This document shows, in pieces, positions 35,701-46,674 of a stretch of 64,000 nt of DNA. Every line of letters starts with the position of its first letter. Positions within the stretch are counted from its first letter, which is position 1. The notes beneath the pieces were generated by a model. The model was not told the DNA's origin. It ran no database searches and saw only the letters and a list, made by a program, of their open reading frames with translations. Both the position numbers and the translations under genes were made by a program. The stretch is from Chloromonas sp. AAM2 (lineage: Eukaryota; Chlorophyta; Chlorophyceae; Chlamydomonadales; Chlamydomonadaceae), in assembly GCA_004335635.1 (NCBI GenBank), contig QAXH01000367.1, positions 1-64,000 of the forward strand, in the 5' to 3' direction.

Positions 35701-37269
35701 GACTTGCCTGCGCCTTAGTCGTTGCACTGCCGAAATCGCACAGCACCCACTTGCCCCTGGTGGTCTTGAGCACGTTCTCAGCCTGCGTGTTAGCCAGTAG
35801 CAGACAAGGGTGCGTGCTGTGTACGCGTGTGTATGTGCGTAGGTGCGCGTCTTGTCTTACATCAAGAGCACTGTTTCATGTTCAAAAAGATCGCCATGTG
35901 TCATCCTACATTGGTTTATCTTCCGATAATTTTGTTTACTACATTGGTTTATCTTCCCAAAATCAGGCATCAACGCCCAAATTGGAAATCTCTGACAGAG
36001 TGATGCTCTGGAACGGCAACCTAATCCCAGCACAAGCTGCACATTTCAGAATCCGACTGCCTGGACTGTCTCTTAGCAAATGCTCAGCGTCCCAGTGCAT
36101 GTCCACATGCCACATCTGGTTGATGTTCTGTAGTTGCACTTAAAGTCTGCCCAGTGTAGCCTTTTTACGCTGGCTCCTACCTTGGGCGTAACGTATGCTG
36201 AAGATAGCTAGCCTGGTTCAAACGCACCTTGATATCCCTATGGGCGTAGGGTGGATTGAAAGTGTGCATGTGTGCGACGGCATGGCACATCTCTGAAAAC
36301 ACCTCATGAACAAAGAATTCGTCCTGTAAGCAAGCACACACACATGGATGATTCGTTTTGTAGCGGTTCCGATGTAAATCGGAACACCATGCAGAGGTGC
36401 ATCAACATGCAGACAAACGGCTGGCGAGACAAAAACCTTCTTGACCTTCCCCTGCGCCACCGTGGCACCCCATCAAGCGAGCGAGCGCACACTGAGTGCC
36501 CACAGAACCTGCAAACCGCAAGGTCACCATGTCCAGGTAGCCATGTAGGCCATTGCAGTACCTACCAGCTGGAAGTTGCTGCGCTGCATCATGTCCAGCA
36601 ACGTGATGGGTGCGAAGTCCATGACCATGAAGGCGTCAGTTTCCTTGCCTGCATGCAAACCAGCCAGGTTCTCATGAGGCCGCTGGGCCCATTGCAGGCG
36701 TCTTGGCCCATGTGCTACGTGTTCCTGGCTGAAACAAAGCCGTTACGTGAATGACAAGCGGAGTCTGTTTCTGTATGCATTGTTTGGCACCTCGCCCAGC
36801 CCTATCTCCACTTTAAACGAACTTTGGCATTCCTTGGCCGAGAACAAACAGGGATGAGCTGATGGGTGACACACCTGCCGGACCAGCAAAGCTTGCCGCA
36901 TGGAGTTTGAGGATGTTGGGGTGTGACCCGAGGTGAGCCATGGTCCTCATCTCCTGGCGAACATCTGCAACTGCATCGCTATCCTGAGGCAGGCGAAGGT
37001 GCTTGAGCGCGTACGTCTGTCCGGTTGGCTGGTCCCGCACGCGATAGACTGCAGCCAACATTGGCGAGTGAACATAAGCCTTGCAAAGAAGATCTGCTAG
37101 TGTCACCTGGTCGGGTACCCACAAACTCACTGCTTGCAAAGCCACCGGCGCCGATTGTCTCCTCGCAAATGACATTGAACTGGCTGCACTGGATGACCTT
37201 CCCGACAAGTGAGTTGGGATCTTTGCCCTTCTGCTCCCCGCCTAGTGCATTCTTCAGGAAGCTTTTCAT
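30597..37269 (-). CDS. NAK/AAK1-family Ser/Thr protein kinase
   Basis: Protein kinase of the Numb-associated family (AAK1/GAK/BIKE, plant homologues), whose members act on clathrin adaptors and vesicle traffic. Exons: 37269-37131, 37048-36875, 36648-36566, 36323-36228, 35782-35708, 34076-33945, 33562-33479, 33179-31979 and 31577-31376, then about 31360-31310, and 30860-30597 (stop TAG). The kinase domain fills residues about 30-265: glycine loop GAGGFASIY, YALKHLRL (ATP lysine), VMDFAPITLLDMM, catalytic AHRDIKAENVL, CDFGSATTKAQ, RTTTPAYRAPEMWDI, ALGVLLYVLVFGKLPF and KYEMPPGKNPLM. All catalytic residues are present. A 400-codon exon follows, rich in Pro, Gln and Ser with a ten-Gln run. It ends in a coiled-coil-like segment (VRKQLEDLVSEQAALL). 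The intron after DFG uses a GC donor and contains the transposon and the N gap. The join between exons at 31376 and 31310 does not keep phase and is unresolved. Confidence 0.9.
32728..32759. repeat. (CTG)n/(CAG)n coding repeat
   Basis: A pure trinucleotide run of about ten units in the long kinase exon, read on the minus strand as polyglutamine within the disordered tail. Confidence 0.9.
34457..35524. mobile_element. TIR transposon with TTA target duplication (PIF/Harbinger-like), containing assembly gap
   Basis: Left end GAGGGCGGTCACACG (34457) mirrors the right end CGTGTGACCGCGCCC (to 35524); the inner 11 bases GCGGTCACACG are identical. Both ends are flanked by TTA (34454-34456 and 35525-35527), as expected of a 3-base target duplication. 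Subterminal repeats of CCAATTTGGGTTCC and its complement fill about 100-150 bases at each side. No coding region is visible, but about 450 bases are N. A TTA duplication is typical of PIF/Harbinger elements, which is the basis for the suggestion. It lies in the kinase intron between the DFG and APE exons. Confidence 0.7.
34834..35284. other. Assembly gap (451 N)
   Basis: Unresolved bases lie inside the TIR element. The true length is unknown. Any open frames crossing it are artefacts. Confidence 0.99.
35534..35590. repeat. (GACT)n tetranucleotide repeat
   Basis: About twelve GACT units immediately next to the right end of the TIR element, decaying into GATTGAGTG-type steps. Confidence 0.9.
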
Positions 37270-39123
37270 TCTTCTGCGCTCATCGGGTGATTGGGCAACG
37301 AACTTGACATGAACCTACCTATAGCCCTAGCTGAGTGAATAACGTATAGGCAGCTTCTCGCCGGCTCCCTTACTTCCCCCCTTTCTTTCTTTTGACGAAC
37401 TTCTTTAGACTGCTTGTGTTTGATCTGTCACTGCTATCATATATATCGAGCAATCTCTTTGATAGTTACTTGGATACTATGGGTTGTGAATGAGTGGCAC
37501 GTGAGCAACTCAACTCCAGTCTAGCTCCTCCTCAACTAACTCGTCCTCATCCCTCTCATTCCATAGCTCATCGTCGCTCCCTATCTCGCTGTCATATCTT
37601 GATTATAGTCTTAAATGCAAGTAGCCCCCCTGACGAAGCCGTATTTTCAGTGAGGGGGGTGGTTGTGGAAGGTGATTTGATATACGTTTTACACTGCACG
37701 ACCCTAAGCACCAAGCACGGCACCAAGCATGCATGCACTGGGCAGTATACTAGCGTTGGTTGCACTACACACTGGACTGCACTACCTCCCCCGACACATG
37801 CACAGTACAACCAAATGTACACCCATTGCGCACCAGCCAGGCAACATCGGTGCTGCAGCACCTTAACAGTTACCACACACATGCAGTGCATGTCATGCAC
37901 ATGGCTGCAAGTGCAAAAACCCTGCCTCAACAAGCTGTCCTCCACAAAGCCACCTACTTGTACCTGCCACAAGGTTTCAAAGGGGTCCTGGTTGCCTTGG
38001 CTGGTTGTGCTTTCGCCCCTTAGGGCCCCTCTCCCCACAGTTGGGCCAAACACCCACATCCCTGCCAATTGGAGTGGCTGCCCGTGAGCCAGGTGGTAGA
38101 TGTCCCTGGCCTTGGAGGTGGTAGAGCACGGAAGACGCACCTCTGGACAAGGGCCAGGCACCGCCTCTACTACTTCCTCCAGCATCATTCACTACCACCA
38201 AGCATGGCAACTAGTTTGTCGGAGATGTTCCCCGTGGCTCAACATTGATAGTCTGCACCTGTACTGTACAACTAAACTACTGGTCATCTCAAGGTCAGTC
38301 CCAGGTAAGCAGCCTACTGATCTCGTACGCAAGGTTGGAAAGCAAAAATAGCAAAGAAGTTTGCCAGTTTTGGGACAATTCCTGTGGAGTGTTGCTGAAA
38401 TGTTGCTGATGTGTGGTGACGCAGTCATGACTAGTGTTGTGTGAGACTGGGAGGTGGTGAGGTGCAACATGTGGGTAGACGATAGTGGTAATGGGTTAGG
38501 GCTTGATAAGAGACACACTTCTTACATGGTGGGTCAACTCAACGAAACTCAAACCAGCTCGAAATAACTCAAACCGGCTGACCTCCTGCCAACAGCAATG
38601 CCACAGCAACTTACACACTCAGAGGGCTCACAGTGTGTAGAGAGGAGCCGGTCAGTCTCATTATGATGCACTGCCAATACTGGGACAGAGTGAGGCCACA
38701 CATGTTACTGCTTTCATGTTACTTACTTGCCAGCAATTGCGATGGTTGTTAAACGTCCAGCTGAGCAATCAAACAGACAGGGCTGAGCGCTGAGCAGATG
38801 AGCAAGTAGAAATCCATAAAGCAATGAGGCACAGAAAGCACTAGTGGGCATACGACAGCTAAGTTGACAACCTTATCTCATCCCGGCTGGGTTGCATCAA
38901 AGCCAGAACACAACTCCATGCAATCTGTCCCTTGCCCTTGGCCCCTTTCACCACGTATACAAACAAATCTTCTTTGTACTCCACAACTGCCACACGTGGA
39001 AGTACTTTGCTACAGACAAACAGGCAGCCGGAACACAAACATGGACACACAAACCCAACCAGTCACAACTGAACACAGGTAACTGACTGATGACAGCCCG
39101 AGGGGCGCAAAGGACCGCAAACA
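37270..39123. other. Spacer between kinase and unassigned gene
   Basis: Contains the kinase promoter region on the left. The phrase TTTGCCAGTTTTGGGACA at about 38360-38377 and a weaker core at about 38671-38688 belong to the dispersed TIR family. A minus-strand open frame of 198 codons (37592-38188) lacks motifs and is not called. Confidence 0.45.
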
Positions 39124-41236
39124 TTACCAGGGTGCATGCTCCTGTGCAGCCAACCGCAATTCCCGTTTGACCGCCAATCGCCGGCCATGCTTGATCGGCC
39201 GGGCCATACGATGCCGACCACCTAAGCGTGCGGTCGGGTTTGGTGGCATCAACTTGGCTCTATCATCACCAACGTCACCAACGGCTTCTTCCAGCCCCAA
39301 CCAAGCTGCCCCATTGGGTCGTGCATGCCCTTGACTTCCTCTGCTGCCATCAGGCTGTGCCATGATAGTACTGGTGCTGTGTGTCGCTGTGTGTCCAACC
39401 CTGCCACCTGCTTGTGCTGGCAGCCCCGGCCCAAAATCGCCCACTGCTGTTCGCTGCCCAGCCCTGTGCTGCTGGTGCTGCTGCTGGTGCTGTTGGTGTT
39501 GTGGTTGCTGCTGCCCGCCTTTGATGCCCAGAAGGCTGCCAATCGTTACAACCTGCGGTGCAGATGCTGACTGGTCCTGCACCGGCTGCAGCCCAGCCGG
39601 CAGCCGCTCCTGCACCTGCGCCAACCCTCTGCTCTGCTGCCCTCGCATCCCTGCCACTGCTGGATGCCCCATAGCAACATGCCAATGCGCATTTTGCAGC
39701 TGCTGCTGTTGCTGGTCTATCCTGGATGCCCCTTGCATGGTGGGCTGGTATGGTTGATGCTGCAGCTGCAGCTGTTGTAATACTGCTGCTGCCTCAGCTG
39801 CTGCCTCTGGCTGCTCCCAGATGATGGGCCTTGCAGGGGCTTTGGGAAGCAGGAGGTGCGGGGGCATGGGTAGGCGCATGAGGGGGGCGAGGGCGGCCAT
39901 AAGTCGCACGGCTGAGACGCGCTCCAGGGGGATAAAAGGGATGCCTAGATTGGCAGCGAGGTTCCTGGCCTGCAGCACATGGTGGAGCAGGGCATGCTGA
40001 TTTCAAGTCATGATCACCCGAAACAAGGTTGTCTCCTCGCGTTTTCGTCTCTGGTGATTATGTGTGAAAAGGCTAATGAGACACTGCAAACCTAGAGATG
40101 CATACCAGAGAGATAGCAAAAGTAGAGTAATCCTATCTCATACCTTGTGTTCACTCGACATGTACCGCTTTTCCTATCCTCATTCCTACTGCCTCGTATC
40201 ATGAGCTTCCTGCATTCAGTCAGCAGCTGCCAAAGTCCTTACGTTTGCCATGGGCACATGCCTCCCCGTACGTGAGTGTTGCACAGCCAAGACCACATGT
40301 GCCTTGCTTGGCTCATCGACCACCACTACGCGACCCTCCATGTCTGCCTCGTGAATGGCTCGGAACAGTCGCAGGTCGTCCAAGGCAAAGCGGAATACGC
40401 GCAGCACGTGCATCTGCCCTGGCACTGCTGTGTAGTCTGGAGCCTCTGCACAGCAAGTGTGTGTGTGTGTGTGTGTGTGTGCGTGTGTGTGTATGTGTGT
40501 CGTTTGACAGCGTGAGTGCTTTTTCCATGCTATAAGATGAAACACTGTGAGATTGGGTGGTTGCGTGTGGGCAGGCATGGCCAAAGCAGTGAGCAAAAGT
40601 GAGAGCAGGGGTGAGGTTGCGCGGGAGCACGTGGTGTGGTAGGTACACCACGCAGATGGATGTGCATGGCAGGATGCATGGCTGATGGAGGGCACAGCAG
40701 CATGCATATAACAACGATTGGGTTGCATAGTTGGCGTTGCATAGATATCGGGTTACGTCAGGGGCACCATGCGCATGCTGGAGATGTGCAGTGCACGGAT
40801 GGATGCGAGTTGCATGGTCAGGCTGTAGTATGCACTGACCTCGCCTGAGCCTGCGTGCAAGCTCAGCTCTCAGTGCAGGCTTAAGCCTGTTCTTGTCTAC
40901 AGCCTTGACCAGCTGAGGAGTTGGTTGTGCTGCTAATGCCACGCCTCCTCCCGCATTACGGCCGTAGCTACCCCACTGCTGCAGGCCTGGGTCTAAAGCT
41001 GCATCGTTGTCACCATCCAAAAGCATGAATCCATCGTCTTCCTCGTCATGTGATGGCTGAGCAGAGCTGCCCTGTCTGCGTCCGGTTGTCTGCCTGCCAG
41101 CCTGTGTTACGCCTTTGCTTTGGTGCATGGCAGCATGTGTGATGTTGGCACGCCGGTGTGTGCGTGGCCGGGTTGAGGAAAGGGAGGCAGTGGTCGTATG
41201 TGCTGGAAGATGCATGCTTGCCACTGCATTCTGCAT
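39124..41236 (-). CDS. Unassigned protein, possibly with a ycf45/SPD1-like C-terminal fold
   Basis: Three exons fit with matching phase: 41236-40840, 40445-40243 and 39969-39124, giving 481 residues. The start MQNAVASMHLPAH was chosen because it opens a Ser/Thr/Arg-rich stretch that could be an organelle transit peptide. An ATG at 41254 is in frame. An acidic patch (HDEEDDGFMLLDGDND) and a basic patch (ALRAELARRLRE) precede the ordered part at about residues 145-235. That part has MHVLRVFRFALDDLRLFRAI, GRVVVVDEPSKAHVVLAVQ and ARNLAANLGIPFIPLERVS. Its alternation (strand, helix, VVVD, AHVVLAV, GIPFIPLERVS) recalls the C-terminal domain of ycf45/SEEDLING PLASTID DEVELOPMENT 1 proteins. This is from memory of the pattern and is weak. 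The rest is Gln/Pro/Ala-rich, with a basic C-terminus. It is transcribed divergently from the UFD1/UBX gene. Confidence 0.6.
40455..40503. repeat. (GT)n microsatellite just upstream of an acceptor
   Basis: A GT/GC run lies within about 10-60 bases of the exon 2 acceptor of the unassigned minus-strand gene (read there as CA). Confidence 0.85.
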
Positions 41237-41393
41237 GACGACTGCAATGCACACAGGAGCGGAAGGCAGGAGAAGAAGCCGAAGGATGGAGTGACGTTAT
41301 AGCCGTTGCCCCATGAGGAGGGTTCGCGTAATGCCTTGGTTGATGGGCCTTATAAAGAAAAGCTTTTGCCTCTTGTGATAGTGCACAACGAAA
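41237..41393. promoter_or_regulatory. Divergent promoter between unassigned gene and UFD1/UBX gene
   Basis: Only 157 bases separate the two start codons. TATAAA at 41351-41356 lies 38 bases before the plus-strand ATG, a possible TATA box for the UFD1/UBX gene, though close to the start codon. No equivalent is obvious for the minus strand. Confidence 0.5.
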
Positions 41394-44300
41394 ATGCTTA
41401 CATCTTTTGAACTCCGAAGCCGGGCCGAAAACCTGCTGTCCGAGCAGAAGGAGCGTCTCGAAAAGCAACGCAGGCAATTGGAAAAGGAGAGGCTCGTGCA
41501 GCAAAGGCAGCAGGAAAGAGAAGCGGCGCGCGAAGAGGAGGCCAGGCAGAGAAGGCTACAGGAGATTGAAGCAGCCGAGAAGGTTAGTGCCGTTGGTAGC
41601 CCTTCATGAAAGGGTTGCTAACGAGCCTGCATTATCCAAAAGCTGTTGCAGATATTCTCCTTGTACACACCACGTCTACATGTCAACCTTGCACTGCATG
41701 CTTGGTACAGGCTGAAAGACAGAGGGAGGAGGCAACAGAATGGAACAGAGGGGTGTACCTGTCGGCATCACTTCAGCCGATGGAGCTCAATGAAGCAATT
41801 GCAGCCGCCAAGGGCATCAGGCGAAGCAAAGACAAGGTGAATATTTGTTCGTATATTCTACGGGCTTCTTTTGTGGAACATGCTAGCTCAGGTTTGATGT
41901 AACAAACTGCACAGGAAAAAAATATGTTTGCCAGTTCTGGGACAGTTTTTGCGTCTGATACTAGAACCGTATGTGTGGCCACCTGTCCCAACGATGTGAG
42001 TAATGTGAGTAATGTGAGAAAGCCAAAGCCATACACATGAACAAGGCCAGTGCTGCTTGAGTGCCACAGGTTCTTTGGTCCATTTGTGCCCAGTGAGCTG
42101 CTTAAGCTGTGTGTTGACAATTCCACCGCCTGCTCGTTTGTTGTCACGACCCATCTGCCATGACATCCTGCAAGAATATGTTTGGGTCACTGCTGGGTCA
42201 GTGGGTAAGACGCCTTCAAGCCTCTTTGTCTGTGTGTTCGTGAATACATGTTCATGCGTTGAGTATGTTTGCTCATGCCGTCGATGCTCAAGATAACAGT
42301 CTTGTAAACCCACTGCTCTTGACACTTGAAGTTGTGTTGGCCGACTTGACCTTTACATCCAACCAGGCGAACCCCGATGGAGATTTGCTCAAGCTCACAG
42401 CTTTTGTGGCAACACACACGCATCACGATGCCGTTGCCATTGCTGCTTTGCAAGCGTCTGTCCACAGCGACAGAAATCTGATGCTCTTTGTTTGTCACCT
42501 TCAACTTTCAGCCATTCGTACCGCTGTGCATGCAGGTTGTGCTGCCCCCGAGCCTGGGCGCCAGCCTCATGGACCAGCAGGCGGCCAGGAACGGTGCCAT
42601 GCTCTTCCAGCTGACCTCCCGCACCACGGGGCTCGCCACACACGCGGGACTGTTGGAGTTCACTGCGCCCGAGGGGGTGGTGCTCATGCCAGCAAAGGTC
42701 AGTGGCAAGGGCAGTAGGTGAGAGAAGCAAAGCACAAATCGCAAAGGCTTGGGAGATGTAGCAAAAGCAGTACGCTCTTGGAACACCAACACCCTGCACA
42801 GACATGCATAAGTCAGCGATCCCAGCATGGCGGGCTATTTGATCAACGTAATGATCACCATACTCGCTGCACAGGCAAACGTACCCAAGATATACTGCAG
42901 CAAACAGCAACAGCATGCGTCAGTGCCTTAAAACCATTGCACATGTGGTACTCTGCCACACAGGTGCGTCAGTGCCTGTTTGGCAACGGAGGGGAGCCCT
43001 CAGGCCTAGTGGATGTGCAGTACAAACGGTAAGCTCGTGGGGCGCAACCGCTAACATAACGCTTTGTTATGGGCAGCTGTCACAACAGACATGTGTGTTT
43101 GACTGAAGGATTTTCTCTCACCCAACTTTCTCTCACCCATTGGCATGCTTTACGAATGGTTTTTGCTTGGTTTCTGGCGGTGGGCGTGGGTGGCGGTGTA
43201 TGTGTCGGACAACGCTACGGAACGCCACGACGGCGTGTTGCACGAACGAGTTTTGACGAAGCCTTCACTGCAGCAGTACACCAAACGAGAGCTTCTTGAG
43301 GACCCTCTGATTTTCCACAACGGCTCGGTGGTTGCTTTAGCCGGATTCAGGGTCATGTCAGACAGTGGTGCCACCCATGTGATGAGCATAGCAGTGAAGC
43401 GTTCTTACCTCAAGGTCAGGCGCCATCAGCTTCCGCATGCTCTGTTGGCATTTTCACTAATGTGTGCCTACTGTGCCATGCCACCACAGGTTGGAGAAGG
43501 GCACGTTTGTCCGTTTCCAGCCGTTGTCACGTGACTTCCACGAGTCAGTGGGCGATGACGTGCGGGAGGTGCTGGAGGCAGCCCTCATGCAGCACAGCAC
43601 GCTCAGCATAGGGGACACGCTGCAAGTTGAGCATGTGGGGACACAGCACACACTAAGGGTGAGTGACTGGGATGTCTTAGATGTGGACCTGCGTACTTGC
43701 TGAAGACTCTGTGCTTGCTTGTGGTGTGGCACAACGAAGGGTGACTTACATACGCCGTGCAGTGGTGTGGCAGGTGATCAGCGGGGGGTTGGAGGGCTGC
43801 CTTGTTTTAGTGCACGACGTTAGTGCAAGACAATGAGGGGGATATCATAGTGTGTTCAGACAACCACATGAATGATGTCATGCTTCCATGCTCGAGTGTT
43901 ATAGGCCGATAGAGGGCACTGAAAGGAAGCTTTATGCATCCAAAGAAGTCCATTTGGCGTGTTTGGGGGAGGTGGGGGCGGGCGGGACACAAGAGTGGCG
44001 TCTCCTATGTGGAAGAACACATGGCTCAATCTTCTCTGCTTGAGCTCAAAGCATCATGCACAGGAATGTTGTGCTTCACACTTATCAAGTCACTTATCAC
44101 AATTATGAAGTGTGGGCGTTTTTCAGGTGACTGATCTGCAGCCTCAGCCGGCAGTGAGCGTCGTGGACACGGATGTCGAGGCGGAGGTGGTTGCGTCGGT
44201 TGAGACGGAGCAGTTGATTCAGGCGTGGGAGGAGGAGCAGCGGCGCAACGCCCAACGGATGGCGGAGCTGAGGGCCGCTAGGGAAAAAGAAGCAGAGATG

Positions 44301-45175
44301 CAGCGAATGGCCAGGGAACAAGAGGAGGAGATACAGGTAAGGTTCACTGGTCTAATGCTCAGTGTATTGCAGTTATTATAGGAGGATAGGCGGAGTTGAG
44401 GGCGGCTTGAGAGGCCGAAGTTGAAGTACAGCGAATGGCCCGCGAACGTGAGGCGGCGGACATGCAGGTAGGGCGCACTCCGTTCTGCAGGCAACTGTGT
44501 CAAGTGAAGGCGTTGCGTTGCATGTGCTCACAGCAGAAGAAGGACAGGTGCGCCCGGCAGATTTGGTTGATGGTAATGATGCTTTGGTGCGGTGTGAAGG
44601 GAGGGTCTAACTGACAGCAATCCCATCACAGAACGCACAACCAACCTTCCTACCTGCTCATTGTGCTTACTCGCCATTGTTGACGCCTCTCCTTTGCCCC
44701 TTGTGCTGACTTGCAGAGGCAAGCTGCAGAACAGGCGGCCCAGGAAGCAGCAGCGGCTGCAGCCGCCCAACAGGCAGCTGCCGAGGCACGTCTGGCCGCC
44801 TTACCTCCCGAGCCTTCCGCCGACGGGCCCCAGCCAACCGTGGTGTGCTCCTTCAGACTACCTGACGGATCCCGCCTGCGCCGGCGGTTTGTAAGCGACG
44901 CGCCCACCCGCCAACTGTTTAAATACGTGGATGCGCACGGGGCTGGCGGATGCAGGGAATCGGGCTACAATCTGGTCACGCAGTTTCCCCGCCGGACAAT
45001 TGTGCGGCCTGAAGGGGATGGTGGTGGTAGTGGGGCGCAGGCAATGCAGTCGGAAGGGGTGGGGCGGGAGGAGGTTCAGCAGGGGCGGGAGGAGGGGCAG
45101 GATACGTTGCAATCGTTGGGATTGGGTCAGGGCGGGCAGGAGCTGTTTCTATTGGAGCCTCTAAGCCCAGAATAA
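41394..45175 (+). CDS. UFD1-fold protein with C-terminal UBX domain
   Basis: A probable co-factor of the AAA ATPase CDC48/p97 in ubiquitin-dependent turnover. Eight exons fit: 41394-41582, 41711-41836, 42536-42697, 42964-43028, 43490-43658, 44127-44336, 44414-44467 and 44717-45175, 477 residues, in frame. Residues 1-90 are a charged coiled coil (LEKQRRQLEKERLVQQRQQ). Residues about 105-245 form the UFD1 double-psi-barrel type region: VVLPPSLGASLMDQ, MLFQLTS, HAGLLEFTAPEGVVLMPAK, GTFVRFQPLSRDF, LEAALMQHSTLSIGDTL. A second coiled coil (QLIQAWEEEQRRNAQRMAEL) leads to a UBX domain at about 360-477. It has VVCSFRLPDGSRLRRRF, the TQFPRR turn at about 413-418 (FPR contacts CDC48 in this family) and ELFLLEPL. 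A Gly/Glu-rich loop interrupts the UBX end. Plant PRLI-interacting factor K has a similar N-terminal layout but ends in zinc fingers. Confidence 0.87.
43145..43534 (+). other. Open frame inside intron 4 of the UFD1/UBX gene
   Basis: A 129-codon frame with protein-like composition (EDPLIFHNGSVVALAGFRVM, HVMSIAVKRSYLKVRR) sits between two well-supported exons and overlaps the next exon in another frame. It may be a retained or alternative exon, a captured fragment, or chance. No family is recognised. Confidence 0.25.
44383..44467 (+). repeat. Duplicated exon segment, front half disabled
   Basis: The end of exon 6 (GCGGAGCTGAGG to its donor, about 44263-44336) is repeated at about 44390-44467 with divergence. 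The copy has an in-frame TGA (AELRAA-stop-EAEVEVQRMARE). Its 3' half keeps frame and a GTAGGG donor, and GAGAG|GCC can serve as acceptor, so 44414-44467 is called as exon 7. Confidence 0.65.
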
Positions 45176-46674
45176 CACTGCACAAGCAGCTACCAAGTGC
45201 TACCAACTGCTACTTAGCCATTGAATCGGCACGCATTTCTGCTCGTTTGTACACCCCGCAAGAATTAGTGCCACGTCCGTTGACCTCTTGGCTAGCGCTG
45301 GACACACAGCAGCTTTCCCCTTGCGTTTTCCAGCTCAATGCAGCCAAGAACCAGGGCCTTTCTTGCCTTTTGTGCACACGGCAGCAGCAACAGTTTGGCT
45401 TTTACGCTCGCGCCACGGGACTGTTATTTGTGCAAAATAGCAGAGACTCGGGTCACAGGAGGTGTTCACCATCGGGTGTGTGTGCCGTAATAGTGCTCCG
45501 CTCTTGTATGTATGGCTGCGACTCGGCCTTATGACCAACGCAGCTTCTCGCCAGCGCCCTTGTGCCTCACGTAACATTGTTTTATTTTTGCCCAGTCACG
45601 ATCTGCATGTCCATTCATGACCCACATGTCACGCAAGACGGCCTACTTGTCACATACGCTGGTCACCTCTCCTTTCGACATGTTTGACCTTTTTATGTGC
45701 AATTGCCAAGGTAGTGTGTTATTCGTGAGGCTCTGGACTTGGCTTGTCATTTTGGAAGGCTGTTTTTCTTTTGACAGCTCAGGGAGGTGGCCTTACCGTT
45801 GACTTCCAGAACATTGTTTGAATCGCCCATTTTGTTTTAGTGTCTATTGAGACGTGGGTCTGCTGGTGAGAACGTATCATATCTCGCTTCTGTCTGCACA
45901 ATCTCACTGACGGTTCCAGTCATCAATCGTTTTTCTATCTGCCCAATCTCATCAGCAAACACTCATTTCGATTGTCGTGTTTTCTCTCGATGTGATAGCG
46001 AACAATTAGCGAACAAACTTGGGAAGTAGACTTGTTAACACCAGTGCTGCCCACACAACAGCCCCACCCCCACACGCCCTCTATATATATATGGGCTGGG
46101 CACTTGTATATTTTTGCAGACCCACACCTCACTTTGATCGGAGGGGAGGAGGGTCTGACCACCCCTAACAGTCCATCTGCAGGTCCATTACAGACGTAGA
46201 GTCCTGTTTCTCAGTTTTAGGAAACTCTTCGATGCACTGCTGAAAATAACAAACTGTTCACTTTGGGTCAACATTCAGTCACAGCGGATTCCAGCACCTC
46301 TGACTGAAAATATAAAAAGGCCAAGCAGACCGGCAAAACTCAAACTTTGAAGTCAATTGGCAAGTTCCTGCCGCCAACCATTTGCCACACCACCGTGCCT
46401 GAACTGCCAGCAACTACCCAGTGCAGGGGCCCACAAATAGTATAGAGACAGGGAGGTGGTCTTAGGATCTAGGGTACAAAGAGTTCCTTGAGTTCACATC
46501 GTCAGGACGAAGAGTTCTCGAACACCAAAAGCCAGCCTCCAGTGTGTTTGCGTGTTTTACCTGAGGACTGAGTTGCATGACTTGGTGACTGGTGTAAGGT
46601 TGCTCAGGTGAAGTGTCTGCCGAGTAGAGCTGGTGCATTGTTTTTGCGTTGTCTAAGTGGTATACACATGATGC
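45176..46674. other. Spacer between UFD1/UBX gene and hydrolase 3' end
   Basis: Convergent 3' ends flank this 1.5-kb stretch. It includes a TA run at about 46082-46092 and otherwise nothing recognisable. Confidence 0.5.

Noticed and set aside
37592..38188. Minus-strand frame of 198 codons upstream of the kinase gene
   Set aside because: Cys/His/Val-heavy composition, no motif, no splice context, and open frames also exist on the other strand.
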